Shown one piece after another: positions 8,601 to 15,964 of a stretch of DNA of 22,500 nucleotides (position 1 is the first letter of the stretch; each line of letters opens with the position of its first letter). A program made the translations under genes and the position numbers. Source of the stretch: Chrysomallon squamiferum (lineage: Eukaryota; Mollusca; Gastropoda; Neomphalida; Peltospiridae); NCBI GenBank assembly GCA_012295275.1, contig CM022668.1, positions 15,178,391 to 15,200,890 of the forward strand, read 5' to 3'. The notes beneath the pieces were generated by a model. That model was not told the origin of the DNA. It saw only the letters and a program-made list of their open reading frames with translations, and made no database searches.

Positions 8601-8700
8601 TAAGCGTGAAATAATAAATATGATCCTGACGGCCTTCCGTAGACTTGTTCATCATTCACGTTAGAAGAACACCCATTGCCTGCAGAAATTGGGCAACGAT
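8425..8700. repeat. Tandem duplication (two units, ~90% alike)
   Basis: Unit 1 (8425-8548) and unit 2 (8549-8700) both run TTTACGAAT(T/C)CA, an A-rich tract, AGCGT(A/G)AAATAATAAAT, then GGCCTTCCGTAGACTTGT, ATCATTCACGTTAGAA, CACCCATTGCCTG and CAACGA. Unit 2 is longer because its A tract has grown to A36 (8563-8598). Substitutions and small indels separate the copies. Confidence 0.92.
8563..8598. repeat. Poly(A) tract, 36 bp
   Basis: Uninterrupted A36 inside unit 2 of the duplication. The equivalent place in unit 1 is ACACACACAAAAAAA. Confidence 0.97.
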
Positions 8701-8900
8701 TTTATCATCAAATACGATCAACGTCCGACATATTGTTGAAGGTGGCACGCGGGTAATTGTTTCAGCAGACGCGCAGTTTTGTGAGACGAACTGAAAGGAA
8801 ACGCGAGTTTGTTCAACGACACTTCTCTGTTCCAGGCTAATCGGCGGCTTTTCGGGGCAAGGAAGAAAACAGCAACTGTTGTTAGTATGTAACAAATAGC
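8701..8900. other. GC-richer single-copy segment, no firm gene
   Basis: CpG-containing sequence (GGCACGCGGG, CAGACGCGCAG, AATCGGCGGC) unlike its AT-rich surroundings. The minus strand is open for 79 codons (8656-8895, starting MLHTNNSCCFLPC). It also has a TACTAAC branch-point match near 8880-8886 and an acceptor-like CGCGTTTCCTTTCAG near 8790-8805. No donor or homology supports a gene. Possible untranslated exon or regulatory island. Confidence 0.3.
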
Positions 8901-8914
8901 ATGTGCAGCATTTT

Positions 8915-9085
8915 GATAAATAAAATAATAATAATAAATAATTTAAAAAGTAAATAATAATAATAACAAAATAATACTAATTAAAAAATTTTTTTTTTTT
9001 TTTTTTTTTTAACAAAAAAAAAAAAAAAAAAATAAAAAATAAAAAATAATAAAAAAGTAAAATTAAAAAAATAAAAGGAAAGAGA
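8915..9085. repeat. AAT/A-rich low complexity with T22-A19 inverted pair
   Basis: T22 at 8989-9010 is followed after AAC by A19 at 9014-9032, so the two runs can pair as a hairpin. The remainder is AAT and AAAT repeats. Confidence 0.92.
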
Positions 9086-9323
9086 AAATAAACGCCTGAA
9101 ATTATTCCTCTGTGTTACATAATCATCGATATTTACCTGCCTTGATTTTTTTTAACACAAGGTCGATTAAACAGGTTTTTGCTCAGTGGTTAAAACGCAT
9201 GACGGTTGCAAGGACTTTTTCTCATTTGATCTAATTCCCAGTTGGTCCAACCCCTTAAAAAACAACAGACATGATTCCATGGTCTTACTTATCTGCATAT
9301 TGTTACCTCAGCTATTACAATGA

Positions 9324-9354
9324 ACTGTTCCAGAATGTCTGGAACCCGACAGTT
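9324..9354. repeat. Perfect hairpin GTTCCAGA-atg-TCTGGAAC with outer stem
   Basis: GTTCCAGA (9327-9334) and TCTGGAAC (9338-9345) are exactly complementary around ATG. AACTG (9324-9328) can alternatively pair with CAGTT (9350-9354). It lies inside the SINE-like relic. Confidence 0.8.
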
Positions 9355-9400
9355 GTTGTCTTTTATAATTAAATAAACCTCCACCTAAAAATGTTTATTG

Positions 9401-9403
<3 letters not shown>

Positions 9404-9432
<29 letters not shown>
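9404..9432. repeat. (GATAA)n pentanucleotide repeat
   Basis: About six GATAA/GATTA units. GATA sites are repeated as a consequence. Confidence 0.9.
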
Positions 9433-9433
<1 letters not shown>

Positions 9434-9574
9434 TGTTTTGTTGCCTATTAAGAACATTCAGTTGCATCATAAAGGTAGCTCTGACATACAACAAAGACAC
9501 TTGACAAAATAAATGAAACAAAGATAATATTAAGAACATGTTATCAAAAAAAAAGAGGATACTGTACACAGAAA

Positions 9575-9770
9575 GTTAATAATAATAATAATAATAACAA
9601 TCGCAATAATTGTAATAATAATGATAGTAACATCAATAATAATATAATTGTAATAATGATAATAATAATAATAACAAGAATAATAATAATAATAGTAACT
9701 GATTTCTATTAATCCTGCATAAATACAAATGAGAGAGAGAGAGAGAGAGAGTGTTTCAGAGAGACAGAGA
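9575..9770. repeat. (AAT)n then (GA)n microsatellites
   Basis: AAT units with AAC/CAA/ATG breaks at 9578-9695, then (GA)10 at 9731-9751 and GAGACAGAGAGAGAGAC. The minus-strand frame spanning 9530-9937 is mostly a translation of these repeats. Confidence 0.92.
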
Positions 9771-9937
9771 GAGAGACGGACACGGAATGAACGACTGCGA
9801 AGAACTACAAACAGACGACTGGCACACCTGGACGGACGATAGCGACTGAACGAATGAATGACGGACGGACAGACAGACAAACTAACTGACAGTCGGAACG
9901 TACAAACAACACACTGCACTTCTCTCCGACCGCTCAC

Positions 9938-10188
9938 CTCGAGACACGTACAAACAGGAGAATGCTTCGAATACGTCCGTCATTCTTCAACCTGGAGCAA
10001 GCGTTTATCTTAAAACAGTTTTGCAATAGCTCCTGACGGCTTTACGCTAACGTGCAGTTAATTACATGGTAATTGGACCAAAGATCGAGCGCAACAATTC
10101 GAAGGAGAAAAGCCAATAGAAAAATAAACACGGGAAAACATTTCCGCGTTCCCTTTACGCGTGCTGACTTCATCAGGCAGTGAGCAAC
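9938..10188 (-). other. Candidate minus-strand exon (251 nt), mostly untranslated
   Basis: On the minus strand a very strong acceptor (a long T tract ending TTTTTTTTTCAG, AG at 10190-10189) precedes 10188. A good donor CTCGAG|GTGAGC follows 9938. No single frame is open across it. The only sizeable start-to-stop frame is 10042-10173. The T tract is the complement of an A-rich tract at 10191-10226, so the acceptor strength may be accidental. Confidence 0.2.
10042..10173 (-). CDS. Candidate 43-residue peptide with signal-like N-terminus
   Basis: The ATG at 10173 opens 43 codons that start MKSARVKGTRK, a basic n-region. A hydrophobic core, CFPVFIFLLAFLLRIVAL, follows, then a short polar tail, DLWSNYHVINCTLA, and TAA at 10042. 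This is the layout of a signal peptide or single-pass micropeptide. It lies in non-repetitive CpG-rich sequence, unlike most hydrophobic frames in this window. The start context GCCTGATGA is only fair. No homologue is known to me. It could be a signal-peptide exon if an internal donor is used, or chance. Confidence 0.15.
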   Translation of the reverse strand: MKSARVKGTRKCFPVFIFLLAFLLRIVALDLWSNYHVINCTLA

Positions 10189-10190
10189 CT

Positions 10191-10226
10191 GAAAAAAAAA
10201 AAATAATAAAAAAAAAAAAAAAAAAA
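10191..10226. repeat. A-rich tract
   Basis: About 36 bp of A with two T-containing breaks. Confidence 0.9.
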
Positions 10227-10510
10227 GCAGCGTTCGAGTCTTAGGTTGCAGTTTCGATTGTGAGAAGAAATAGCAGGTGCATGTGCATGTTCATGCCTTG
10301 AACGCGGTGGATTTATTAAGAGTTTGTTAGCGAAAGAATACTTTTATTTTTTGTTTTTTGTTCGTTCTGTATGCGAGCAAAACTGAATAGAAGGCGCTGT
10401 TATTAAAACTGCTAGTATTAACTATTACTTCTACATCTTTGTAAAATTGCATGTATGTTTGTATGTATTGGTCTCTATTTCTTAATATCTGTCCCATAAT
10501 ATTTTCTCTC
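10227..10510. other. Single-copy segment, no gene seen
   Basis: Contains GTTCGAGTC at 10232-10240, a B-box-like match without an A box, and a (GCATGT)n-like GTGCATGTGCATGTTCATG near 10276-10295. No splice pair or frame stands out. Confidence 0.4.
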
Positions 10511-10519
10511 TGTTTCTAT

Positions 10520-10690
<171 letters not shown>

Positions 10691-10812
10691 CCCTCTCTCT
10701 ATCTTTTTCACCTTCCTTCCTACATCTTATAATATATCTCTCTAAAAATAACATCACACAATAATAAAAAACACCTGTAACCAACTCAAGATTAAATATT
10801 TGTTTTCTCCAG

Positions 10813-10917
10813 CACGTCTAATCATTATTTCCAGCAACCATATACCATCACGTTAGCACGGCAAAATACAGGAACCAAAAATTAAGTGATGAACTCCATT
10901 ATACAACGAAAACGACC
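10813..10917 (+). other. Candidate non-coding exon, 105 nt
   Basis: A strong acceptor TGTTTTCTCCAG ends at 10812 and a donor ACC|GTGAGT starts at 10918. A second donor GAC|GTAAGT lies at 11024. All three frames contain stops, so it could only be untranslated or a lncRNA exon. Confidence 0.15.
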
Positions 10918-11045
10918 GTGAGTTAATGTGAAACAGAAAGACCCATGTTGAAGATCGTTTTACATTTCGTTGAGTGCGACATTAATTAGTTCACACTGTA
11001 ACAGACACCAATGCTAAACAGACGTAAGTACGTATGTAATTTCTT

Positions 11046-11250
11046 GTGTGTGTGTGTTTAAGGAGAACAAGCACACAGAGAAAAAAGGATTAGGGAAATG
11101 TGTTAGAAGTTACAAGAAGTGAAATGTCACAGAGTAGTCTACGATACGATGCCAAATATACAATAGAAAGTAAACTGAAATGCATATACAGGATAGATAT
11201 AAGAGGTTACTAAAGTGTTTATATATATATATATATATATAAGGTATCTA
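11046..11250. repeat. Short (TG)n and (TA)n microsatellites
   Basis: (TG)n at about 11046-11058 and (TA)n at about 11219-11241, with ordinary single-copy sequence between. Confidence 0.85.
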
Positions 11251-11269
11251 AATACACAGATATTTGTGC

Positions 11270-11545
11270 ATACAGACTCATAAATATATATAAGCATTCG
11301 TGAACATACACGTACGTAAATTCATATATACATACGTGCTTTCACTCAATAATACGTATGTGCATATATGCATAAATAGATATACTAACGTACATACAAA
11401 AGAGTTTATATTCATACACGCATACGTACATACATATATACATACATTCGTACACAAACATACATACAAATAATATACATACATACGTACATATACACAT
11501 ACGCACATTCACACAAATATATACACATACATATACACAAACAGA
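11270..11545. repeat. Degenerate (CATA)/(ACGT) tetranucleotide block
   Basis: CATA, CATACGTACATA and CACATACATA units with many substitutions. Cys/Tyr/Val-rich minus-strand frames here are repeat translations. 11546-11772 is single-copy with no other gene signal. Confidence 0.85.
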
Positions 11546-11772
11546 CAGACTTCTCTAAAATTAAATCCATTGTTAATATTGTAAATGTCGCCACACCTAT
11601 GTTTGATACAGAATCATCTACACAAAGACGCAAACATCAAATCTGTTTGAAAGACAGTAGCAAGAATTCAGACAGAAAAAAAAAGAAAGACTCAACAACA
11701 CAATAGGTCTTTTTTTTTAACTTGCTATTCTCTTTAAGTATATTTTCTCTGACCTTTGCTGCCTGACCCCAG

Positions 11773-11877
11773 GGTGTTTATACCTTCAGTATGTTGTACC
11801 CTAACGATGCAAGAAAACAGCCAAAAAGCAGATACCAATACAATGACGTAAACGAAGACACTGCTCCGCCATTACAG
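11773..11877 (+). CDS. Candidate coding exon, 35 codons, phase 0-0
   Basis: The acceptor is well formed: a CTGAC branch-point match about 21 nt upstream, then CTTTGCTGCCTGACCCCAG ending at 11772. The donor is CAG|GTAATT at 11878. Frame 1 is open over exactly 35 codons, beginning GVYTFSMLYPNDARKQP and ending NEDTAPPLQ. The composition is polar and mixed, unlike the simple-repeat frames around it, and GC content is higher than in the flanks. I do not recognise the protein. Phase 0 at the 3' end matches the phase-0 start of the candidate terminal exon at 20571, so the two could be joined across an ~8.7-kb intron. This remains prediction, since a 35-codon open frame alone is weak evidence. Confidence 0.35.
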
Positions 11878-12230
11878 GTAATTAGCTTCAAGCTGGTCGA
11901 TTGATTACATGTAAGATAAAGAAGAAAAAAGAAAAGAGAAAAAAAATGTTTACCGTATTTAAGGTCGTAGAAGTCGGTTCATTTATTTCCACGCTGTTGG
12001 TTACTTGGAAGTTTTGTTTTTCCTATTTTCTTTCATTAAAAATAGATTTTATTTTGTTATTTTTATTTATTTTTTTATTTATTTCTAGAGATGAATATGC
12101 AGTATAAAACCAGTTAGCCATCTTGTTTATCTGTTTGTCTATTATCACTCCCCCATGCCCATTACTCCTCTCCTCTCTGTGTTTTTGTGTGTGTGAGATC
12201 AGGTTTTCCTATGTTTATTTAGTTATTTAT
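11878..12230. other. Intron-like AT and pyrimidine-rich sequence
   Basis: GA/AAG-rich at 11917-11946, then TTTTATTT-rich to 12090 and a short TG run at about 12185-12196. No gene is supported. Confidence 0.5.
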
Positions 12231-12310
12231 TTCTTCTTCTTCTTCTTCGTATTATTATTATTATTAAATATTCTAAACTGATATTTAACCAAAAAAAAAA
12301 TAATAATAAT
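12231..12310. repeat. (TTC)n, (TTA)n, A10-AAT microsatellites
   Basis: Six TTC units, six TTA units, then A10 and (AAT)n. Confidence 0.9.
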
Positions 12311-12905
12311 AAAACAGTCCTATTAGGCATAAAATACTTAGATATGTCAGTGTGTGTTTTAAGCAAAGATAGTAATACCATAACTTTGTAACACAACTGC
12401 AGGTTTTCCATTAACAGTTTATCCAATATCACACACACCTGACAGGCAGATAGTCACAAATAGACTGAGAAAAAGGAAAAGAGAGACAGACAGACACACA
12501 CAGACAGGGGCATTTCAGAAGGAGTAACGGAGAGATACACATAATAAATAACGGCATGTATTGCTCTTTGTAATGTGATATGACATATATTAATATCTGA
12601 TTTTTTTTTTTACTAATGTAATGAAATATGATATATGTGGTGTGTATATATATATATATATAAATATGATACGACAAGACATATGATGCACTATATTAAG
12701 TATTTCCGTCTTTATCTCAAGCCACATAGACGCATTAAGTCTTCACTTTTTTATCATATTCAACCATGATCTCTGTCATTTACATTTTACATTTCATATT
12801 TATCATGTAAAATATATATATATATATATTTTAGCTGTATTTCAAATCAGATAATTTTCATCTATTTAGAGATCCACGGCATATTTTTGAAATCTGACAG
12901 TATCG
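12311..12905. other. AT-rich single-copy with small repeats
   Basis: Holds purine/CAGA-rich sequence at 12470-12510, (TA)n at 12647-12662 and 12811-12829, and T11 at 12601-12611. No splice pair or frame worth calling was seen. Confidence 0.5.
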
Positions 12906-12909
12906 TTAC

Positions 12910-13118
12910 AGTTTCAAGAAAAGAAGAAACGGAGGAAAAAAAAAATGGAAGAAGAAGAAAAAAAAAAAAAAAACCCAACAAATTGCTGAAATACATTTGC
13001 TATAATCAGTAATGTACAAAACGATACCGATATGTTTTGAGTATGAAAATCAACTGGCAGATGAAAACATTTATCAAAAAAGAAAGAAAGAAAGAAAGAA
13101 AAAAAAAAAAAAAAAAGT
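12910..13118. repeat. A/GAA-rich low complexity
   Basis: (GAA)n and A runs at 12918-12973, and AAAG units then A17 at 13076-13115, with ~90 bp of ordinary sequence between. The Phe-rich minus-strand frame is an artefact. Confidence 0.9.
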
Positions 13119-13199
13119 AAAAAGAAAATGTTATGTAAAACAACAACAATAATTGGCAAGCGCGTTACTCATCCAGATTTCTAGAAGTTTGAAATGCAT

Positions 13200-14050
13200 G
13201 CGCAACTGTCAATTGCGTTTCTGTTTCGTGTTTGCATTTGTGAATGAAAATACAAGTAAAATACTTCTAAAACATATTCCGCACGTCCATATCACACGGA
13301 AATAGAAAGTCTTTAGAATTAACTAACTGCTGTATATGTATTTATCTCTGTTTTAATGAACAGTATGTCTGTGTGTTTTCAGAGAACGCCAAATGATATC
13401 TGTATTTGTGATGGAAATGTTTTGCCGTGCTTTCAAAACTCTAAATAATTTCGTCTGTATTGGCACGTACACTGAAAATCGCAATACCTGAAATAACTAA
13501 TAAAATAACACAACCAGGCTCCGCTGTTACATACAATGCAATATTAAGATATGCTGTGAAACAATTATTAACAGAACTTTTTTATTTTCAAGTTCAGAAT
13601 AGATGAAAATGCATCATATCTGATTTAAAACATTGATACATGTATACATACGTTTATTGTAGATGAAAACAGTTCAGTAAAATTTCAAAGAACCGTTAAT
13701 TTTGATAATGTTTCCATCTGCTCAGATATAGTGAAATATTTCATATTTCTTTTAACACCAAAAATAAATTTGTCTTTATTTCCGCAAGCTTTGCATACGA
13801 CAATACTTCAAACATTTCAAAAGACAATTAATGTAGTTTACATTCTCAAGTTCATTCAGATGGAAATCATTTCAAAATTCATTTCAGACAACACGTAATC
13901 GTCTCTGTCATTGCACGCGCACTGTAAACAACAACACTTTACAGCGATAACAATTATTATTGTTTATATATTTCGACGAGAACAATATTATTACGCACAC
14001 GTGTCATAATACCTTCAAAACAATAATTAACTTGGCCTTTTGTTTTTGTT
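13200..14050. repeat. Old degenerate tandem-repeat block
   Basis: This stretch lacks microsatellites but contains recurring, diverged motifs. CGTCTGTATTGGCACGTACAC (13452) parallels TGTCTTTATTTCCGCAAGC (13770) and CGTCTCTGTCATTGCACGCG (13900). GATGGAAATGTTTTGC (13412) parallels GATGAAAATGCATC (13605), GATGAAAACAGTT (13662) and GATGGAAATCATTTC (13859). CAATACTTCAAAC (13801) parallels CAATACCTGAAA (13482) and TAATACCTTCAAAAC (14008). Spacing is irregular, roughly 90-160 bp where adjacent. A decayed satellite or fragmented mobile element is likely. Confidence 0.4.
13997..14004. promoter_or_regulatory. Palindromic E-box ACACGTGT
   Basis: Perfect CACGTG core, the consensus of MYC/MAX, USF and CLOCK-type bHLH factors. 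The same ACACGTGT octamer recurs at 21241-21248. Chance is possible. Confidence 0.25.
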
Positions 14051-14227
14051 TTTTTGTCAGGTAATGTTTGCAGGTGTTAAAACAAACAACAAACGATCTG
14101 GCATGTTAACAAGGTGCTTTTGGAGGATCCAGTGAACGAATCTTTGCCTGACATTTTCGTGAAGATATGCGCCTGTATAAACGACACTGCGTCACAACTG
14201 CAGACATTCGTGTTCAGATTACTAAAC

Positions 14228-14255
14228 ATGGATTGTTTGACGTCGGCCCAATCCG
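14228..14255 (+). CDS. Candidate first coding exon fragment (9 codons)
   Basis: ATG at 14228 in strong Kozak-type context reads MDCLTSAQS plus one base to the donor CCG|GTAAAT. Without splicing the frame stops two codons later. It is called only because it follows promoter-like signals, and it is too short for any coding test. The next exon, which would have to start in phase 1, is not identified in this window. Confidence 0.12.
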
Positions 14256-14320
14256 GTAAATAACGAATCCGGAATTTTGATTACATCCCCACGGAGCACG
14301 CTGTAACTTCTGCACACTGA

Positions 14321-14346
14321 CGGAAAAGGCCGGAAAAGGCCGGAAA
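14321..14346. repeat. 10-bp direct repeat CGGAAAAGGC x 2.6
   Basis: Two perfect CGGAAAAGGC units plus CGGAAA. The spacing equals about one DNA helical turn and repeats an ETS-like CCGGAAA core on the same face. Confidence 0.9.
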
Positions 14347-14486
14347 TGTAAATGTCATCGTGTGTTTTGACATAGGATTTTCGCAGATGTTACAAAACGT
14401 TCGCAGACCCCGGCTTAGAGCTTCGGAAAACGATTAGCGAAGAAAGTAACATCATAATGGACGTGTCTGTATTTATTGTTTTCGTC

Positions 14487-14507
14487 TTTTTTTTTTTTTT
14501 TTTTTTT
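14487..14507. repeat. Poly(T), 21 bp
   Basis: Uninterrupted T21. Just downstream, GAGCAC near 14511 and GTGCTC near 14528 form a 6-bp inverted repeat. Confidence 0.95.
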
Positions 14508-14611
14508 CTTGAGCACCTAATCATCTGTGCTCGAAAAACGAGAGTTATAGTGCTGTTGCTAAAATGGCATCCATAGTTAATGTTGATGGTTTTTTCCTCC
14601 TTCTGTGCTAG

Positions 14612-14633
14612 AGCATCAAACCACCATTAAACA
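14612..14633 (+). other. Candidate 22-nt microexon
   Basis: Acceptor TTTTTTCCTCCTTCTGTGCTAG ends at 14611 (22 nt; its core is CCTCCTTCTGTGCTAG). Donor ACA|GTAAGT starts at 14634 with a perfect GTAAGT. The exon between is only 22 nt and shifts the frame by one. Microexons are common in animal neural genes, but both signals are short and may be accidental. Confidence 0.15.
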
Positions 14634-14739
14634 GTAAGTTTCAAATACCAGTGGTATATTCGTCCTATACTAGAGCAGTTGTCAATACCTGGGAACAGTA
14701 GAGGCATACATCGACACTTTCTTTCTTAATTATTCTTTC

Positions 14740-14863
14740 TGCGTGTACGTAAGTGTGTGTGTACCTGTGTGCATATTGTGTGTCTGTATGTCTATATATG
14801 TGCGTGCATGCCTACATGTATGTGTTGATATTTAAACACAGCTGAAAAAAAAAAAAAAAAAAT
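14740..14863. repeat. (TG)n/(TATG)n then poly(A)
   Basis: Degenerate GTGT, TGTCTGTATGTC and TGCATGCCTACATGTATG repeats, then about A17 at 14846-14862. A second A-rich tract is at 14983-15001. Confidence 0.85.
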
Positions 14864-15037
14864 TGTAATTTACTAAAAAGATGCGCTTTGAGTCTGACTT
14901 GACTTTCGTGTGAAACAAATAACTGAGTTGAGACGCTAATTATCATACAAAGTCATTTATGATCCATAAATCAGTAATAAAAAGGAAAAAAAAAAAAAAA
15001 AGAGAGACACATTAACAGAAATGTTATAAACATAGCC

Positions 15038-15250
15038 ATGTTCTTCCGCCTCCATTTATTATTTTTAATGATTTCATCTGTCAGAATGATATCTTTTTTC
15101 GAAACACATCGTAGGTTATTAATTACAGCAAATGGCTCTCACAAAACGATGGTTTTTTGTTTATCTAGGAAACTGAACAAGACTAAAATATCTACACAGA
15201 CGTGCGTTGTGTGTCTAAACGTGTATAAAGTGCACGAAGCCAGATACTGA
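15038..15250 (+). CDS. Unsupported 70-residue ORF with hydrophobic N-terminus
   Basis: Begins MFFRLHLLFLMISSVRMISF, which looks like a signal or anchor segment. A polar region follows, with a TCVVC cysteine pair near residue 56. It lies in non-repetitive sequence. The opposite strand is open for 61 codons over much of the same interval, so composition may explain both. No homologue is recognised and the start context (AGCCATGTT) is moderate. It is more likely chance than a gene. Confidence 0.12.
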   Translation: MFFRLHLLFLMISSVRMISFFETHRRLLITANGSHKTMVFCLSRKLNKTKISTQTCVVCLNVYKVHEARY

Positions 15251-15404
15251 TGAAGTTCTGAATGCGAGAAATTAAAAGTGGTATCTAATGTCATAAATAA
15301 TTGCAGTGAATCAGACAGATGCAAAAATGTCGTAAGAATATTTTATTATTTCTTATTATTAATATATAGGACTTTTTAATTGTGTTAGTATTTAGCAGCT
15401 GGAG
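15251..15404. other. Single-copy AT-rich, nothing seen
   Basis: Ordinary sequence leading into the GTA repeat. Confidence 0.4.
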
Positions 15405-15409
15405 GTCGC

Positions 15410-15705
15410 AGCAATAGTAGTAGTAGTGGTGGTAGTAGTTGTGGTAGTAGTGGTTGTGATGGTGGTGTTTGATATAATAGTACTAGCAGTGGTGATACTG
15501 GTAAAGCTGTAATAGTCGTAGTCATAGAAGTAGTAGTAGTAGTAGTAGTGGAGGTAATAGTAAGTACTAGAATAGAGGCAGTTGTAGCAGAAGTAACAGT
15601 AGGAGGAAAGGTTGTTGCAGTAGTAGCAGCAGCAACGGTGATTGTATGAATAGTAGTAGTATGGTAATAGTAATAATAGTACTAGTAGCAGTAGCACTAA
15701 TATGA
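15410..15705. repeat. (GTA)n/(GTG)n complex trinucleotide repeat
   Basis: Imperfect GTA/GTG/GCA units for nearly 300 bp (TAGTAGTAGTGGTGGTAGTAG and variants). The Tyr/Thr/Leu-rich minus-strand frame at 15392-15697 is its translation. Confidence 0.93.
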
Positions 15706-15717
15706 TTTCATTGTATT

Positions 15718-15798
15718 ATATAATAATAATAATACAAATAATAATAAAAATAATAAAAATAATAATAATAATAATAAAAATAATAAAAATAATAATAA

Positions 15799-15833
<35 letters not shown>

Positions 15834-15835
15834 AA
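15718..15835. repeat. (AAT)n then (AAAT)n microsatellite
   Basis: AAT with AAAAAT breaks to about 15800, then about eight AAAT units. Confidence 0.95.
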
Positions 15836-15964
15836 CAAAAAATGAAAAAATATATTTTTTAAATTTAGCATGAAGACCATAACATGCTTTCTTATTTCCA
15901 TACACTATAGTAACATCTTCACTTCAGTGATATGTTACGTTTACAGAATTTTACACCCACACTT

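Larger units (their letters stand above)
9160..9432 (+). mobile_element. Degenerate tRNA-derived SINE-like relic
   Basis: GCTCAGTGGTTA (9181-9192) matches the tRNA/SINE A-box region (TGGCNNAGTGG). About 45 bp later TTGATCTAATTCCC (9226-9239) resembles a decayed B box. A body of ~120 bp follows, with a hairpin at 9324-9354 and an ATTAAATAAACC stretch. It ends in a simple-repeat tail of (GATAA)n at about 9400-9432, as many SINEs do. No clear target-site duplication was found and the B box is poor. Confidence 0.35.
9771..10190. promoter_or_regulatory. CpG-rich island-like block
   Basis: CpG is dense from GACGGACACGG through CATTTCCGCGTTCCCTTTACGCGTG, in contrast to the surrounding AT-rich repeats. 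On the minus strand an inverted CCAAT box (CTATTGG) is present. The block contains a splice-bounded segment and a short reading frame, listed separately. A promoter or first-exon region is possible. (GACG)/(GAAT)/(GACA) tetranucleotide texture at 9780-9890 explains part of the CpG count. Confidence 0.3.
14100..14460 (+). promoter_or_regulatory. CpG-rich block with TATA, initiator and start-codon signals
   Basis: About two dozen CpGs occur in ~320 bp, more than base composition predicts. In order on the plus strand are TATAAA at 14176-14181, an initiator-type TCAGATT (YYANWYY) at 14214-14220, and a start codon in strong context (AAACATGG) at 14228. TGACGTCG, a CRE variant, is at 14238-14245, and a donor CCG|GTAAAT is at 14256. 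Three CGGAAA (ETS-type) elements sit 10 bp apart at 14321-14346. The TATA-to-initiator distance is about 40 bp, longer than the usual ~30, which weakens the promoter reading. Confidence 0.3.

Noticed and set aside
9530-9937. 135-codon minus-strand frame beginning MSGRREVQ
   Set aside because: The start region looks tempting beside a CpG-rich block, but most of it is (GA)n, (GACG)n and (AAT)n translation with Tyr/Ile runs.
13383-13448. Possible last exon with acceptor GTGTGTTTTCAG, a Cys-containing peptide (CICDGNVLPC), TAA and AATAAA at 13499
   Set aside because: Only 21 codons, and the sequence belongs to the degenerate repeat block (its GATGGAAAT and CGTCTGTATTGG motifs recur downstream). 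AATAAA is common by chance here.
15392-15697. 101-codon Tyr/Leu/Thr-rich minus-strand frame
   Set aside because: Translation of the GTA/GTG trinucleotide array.
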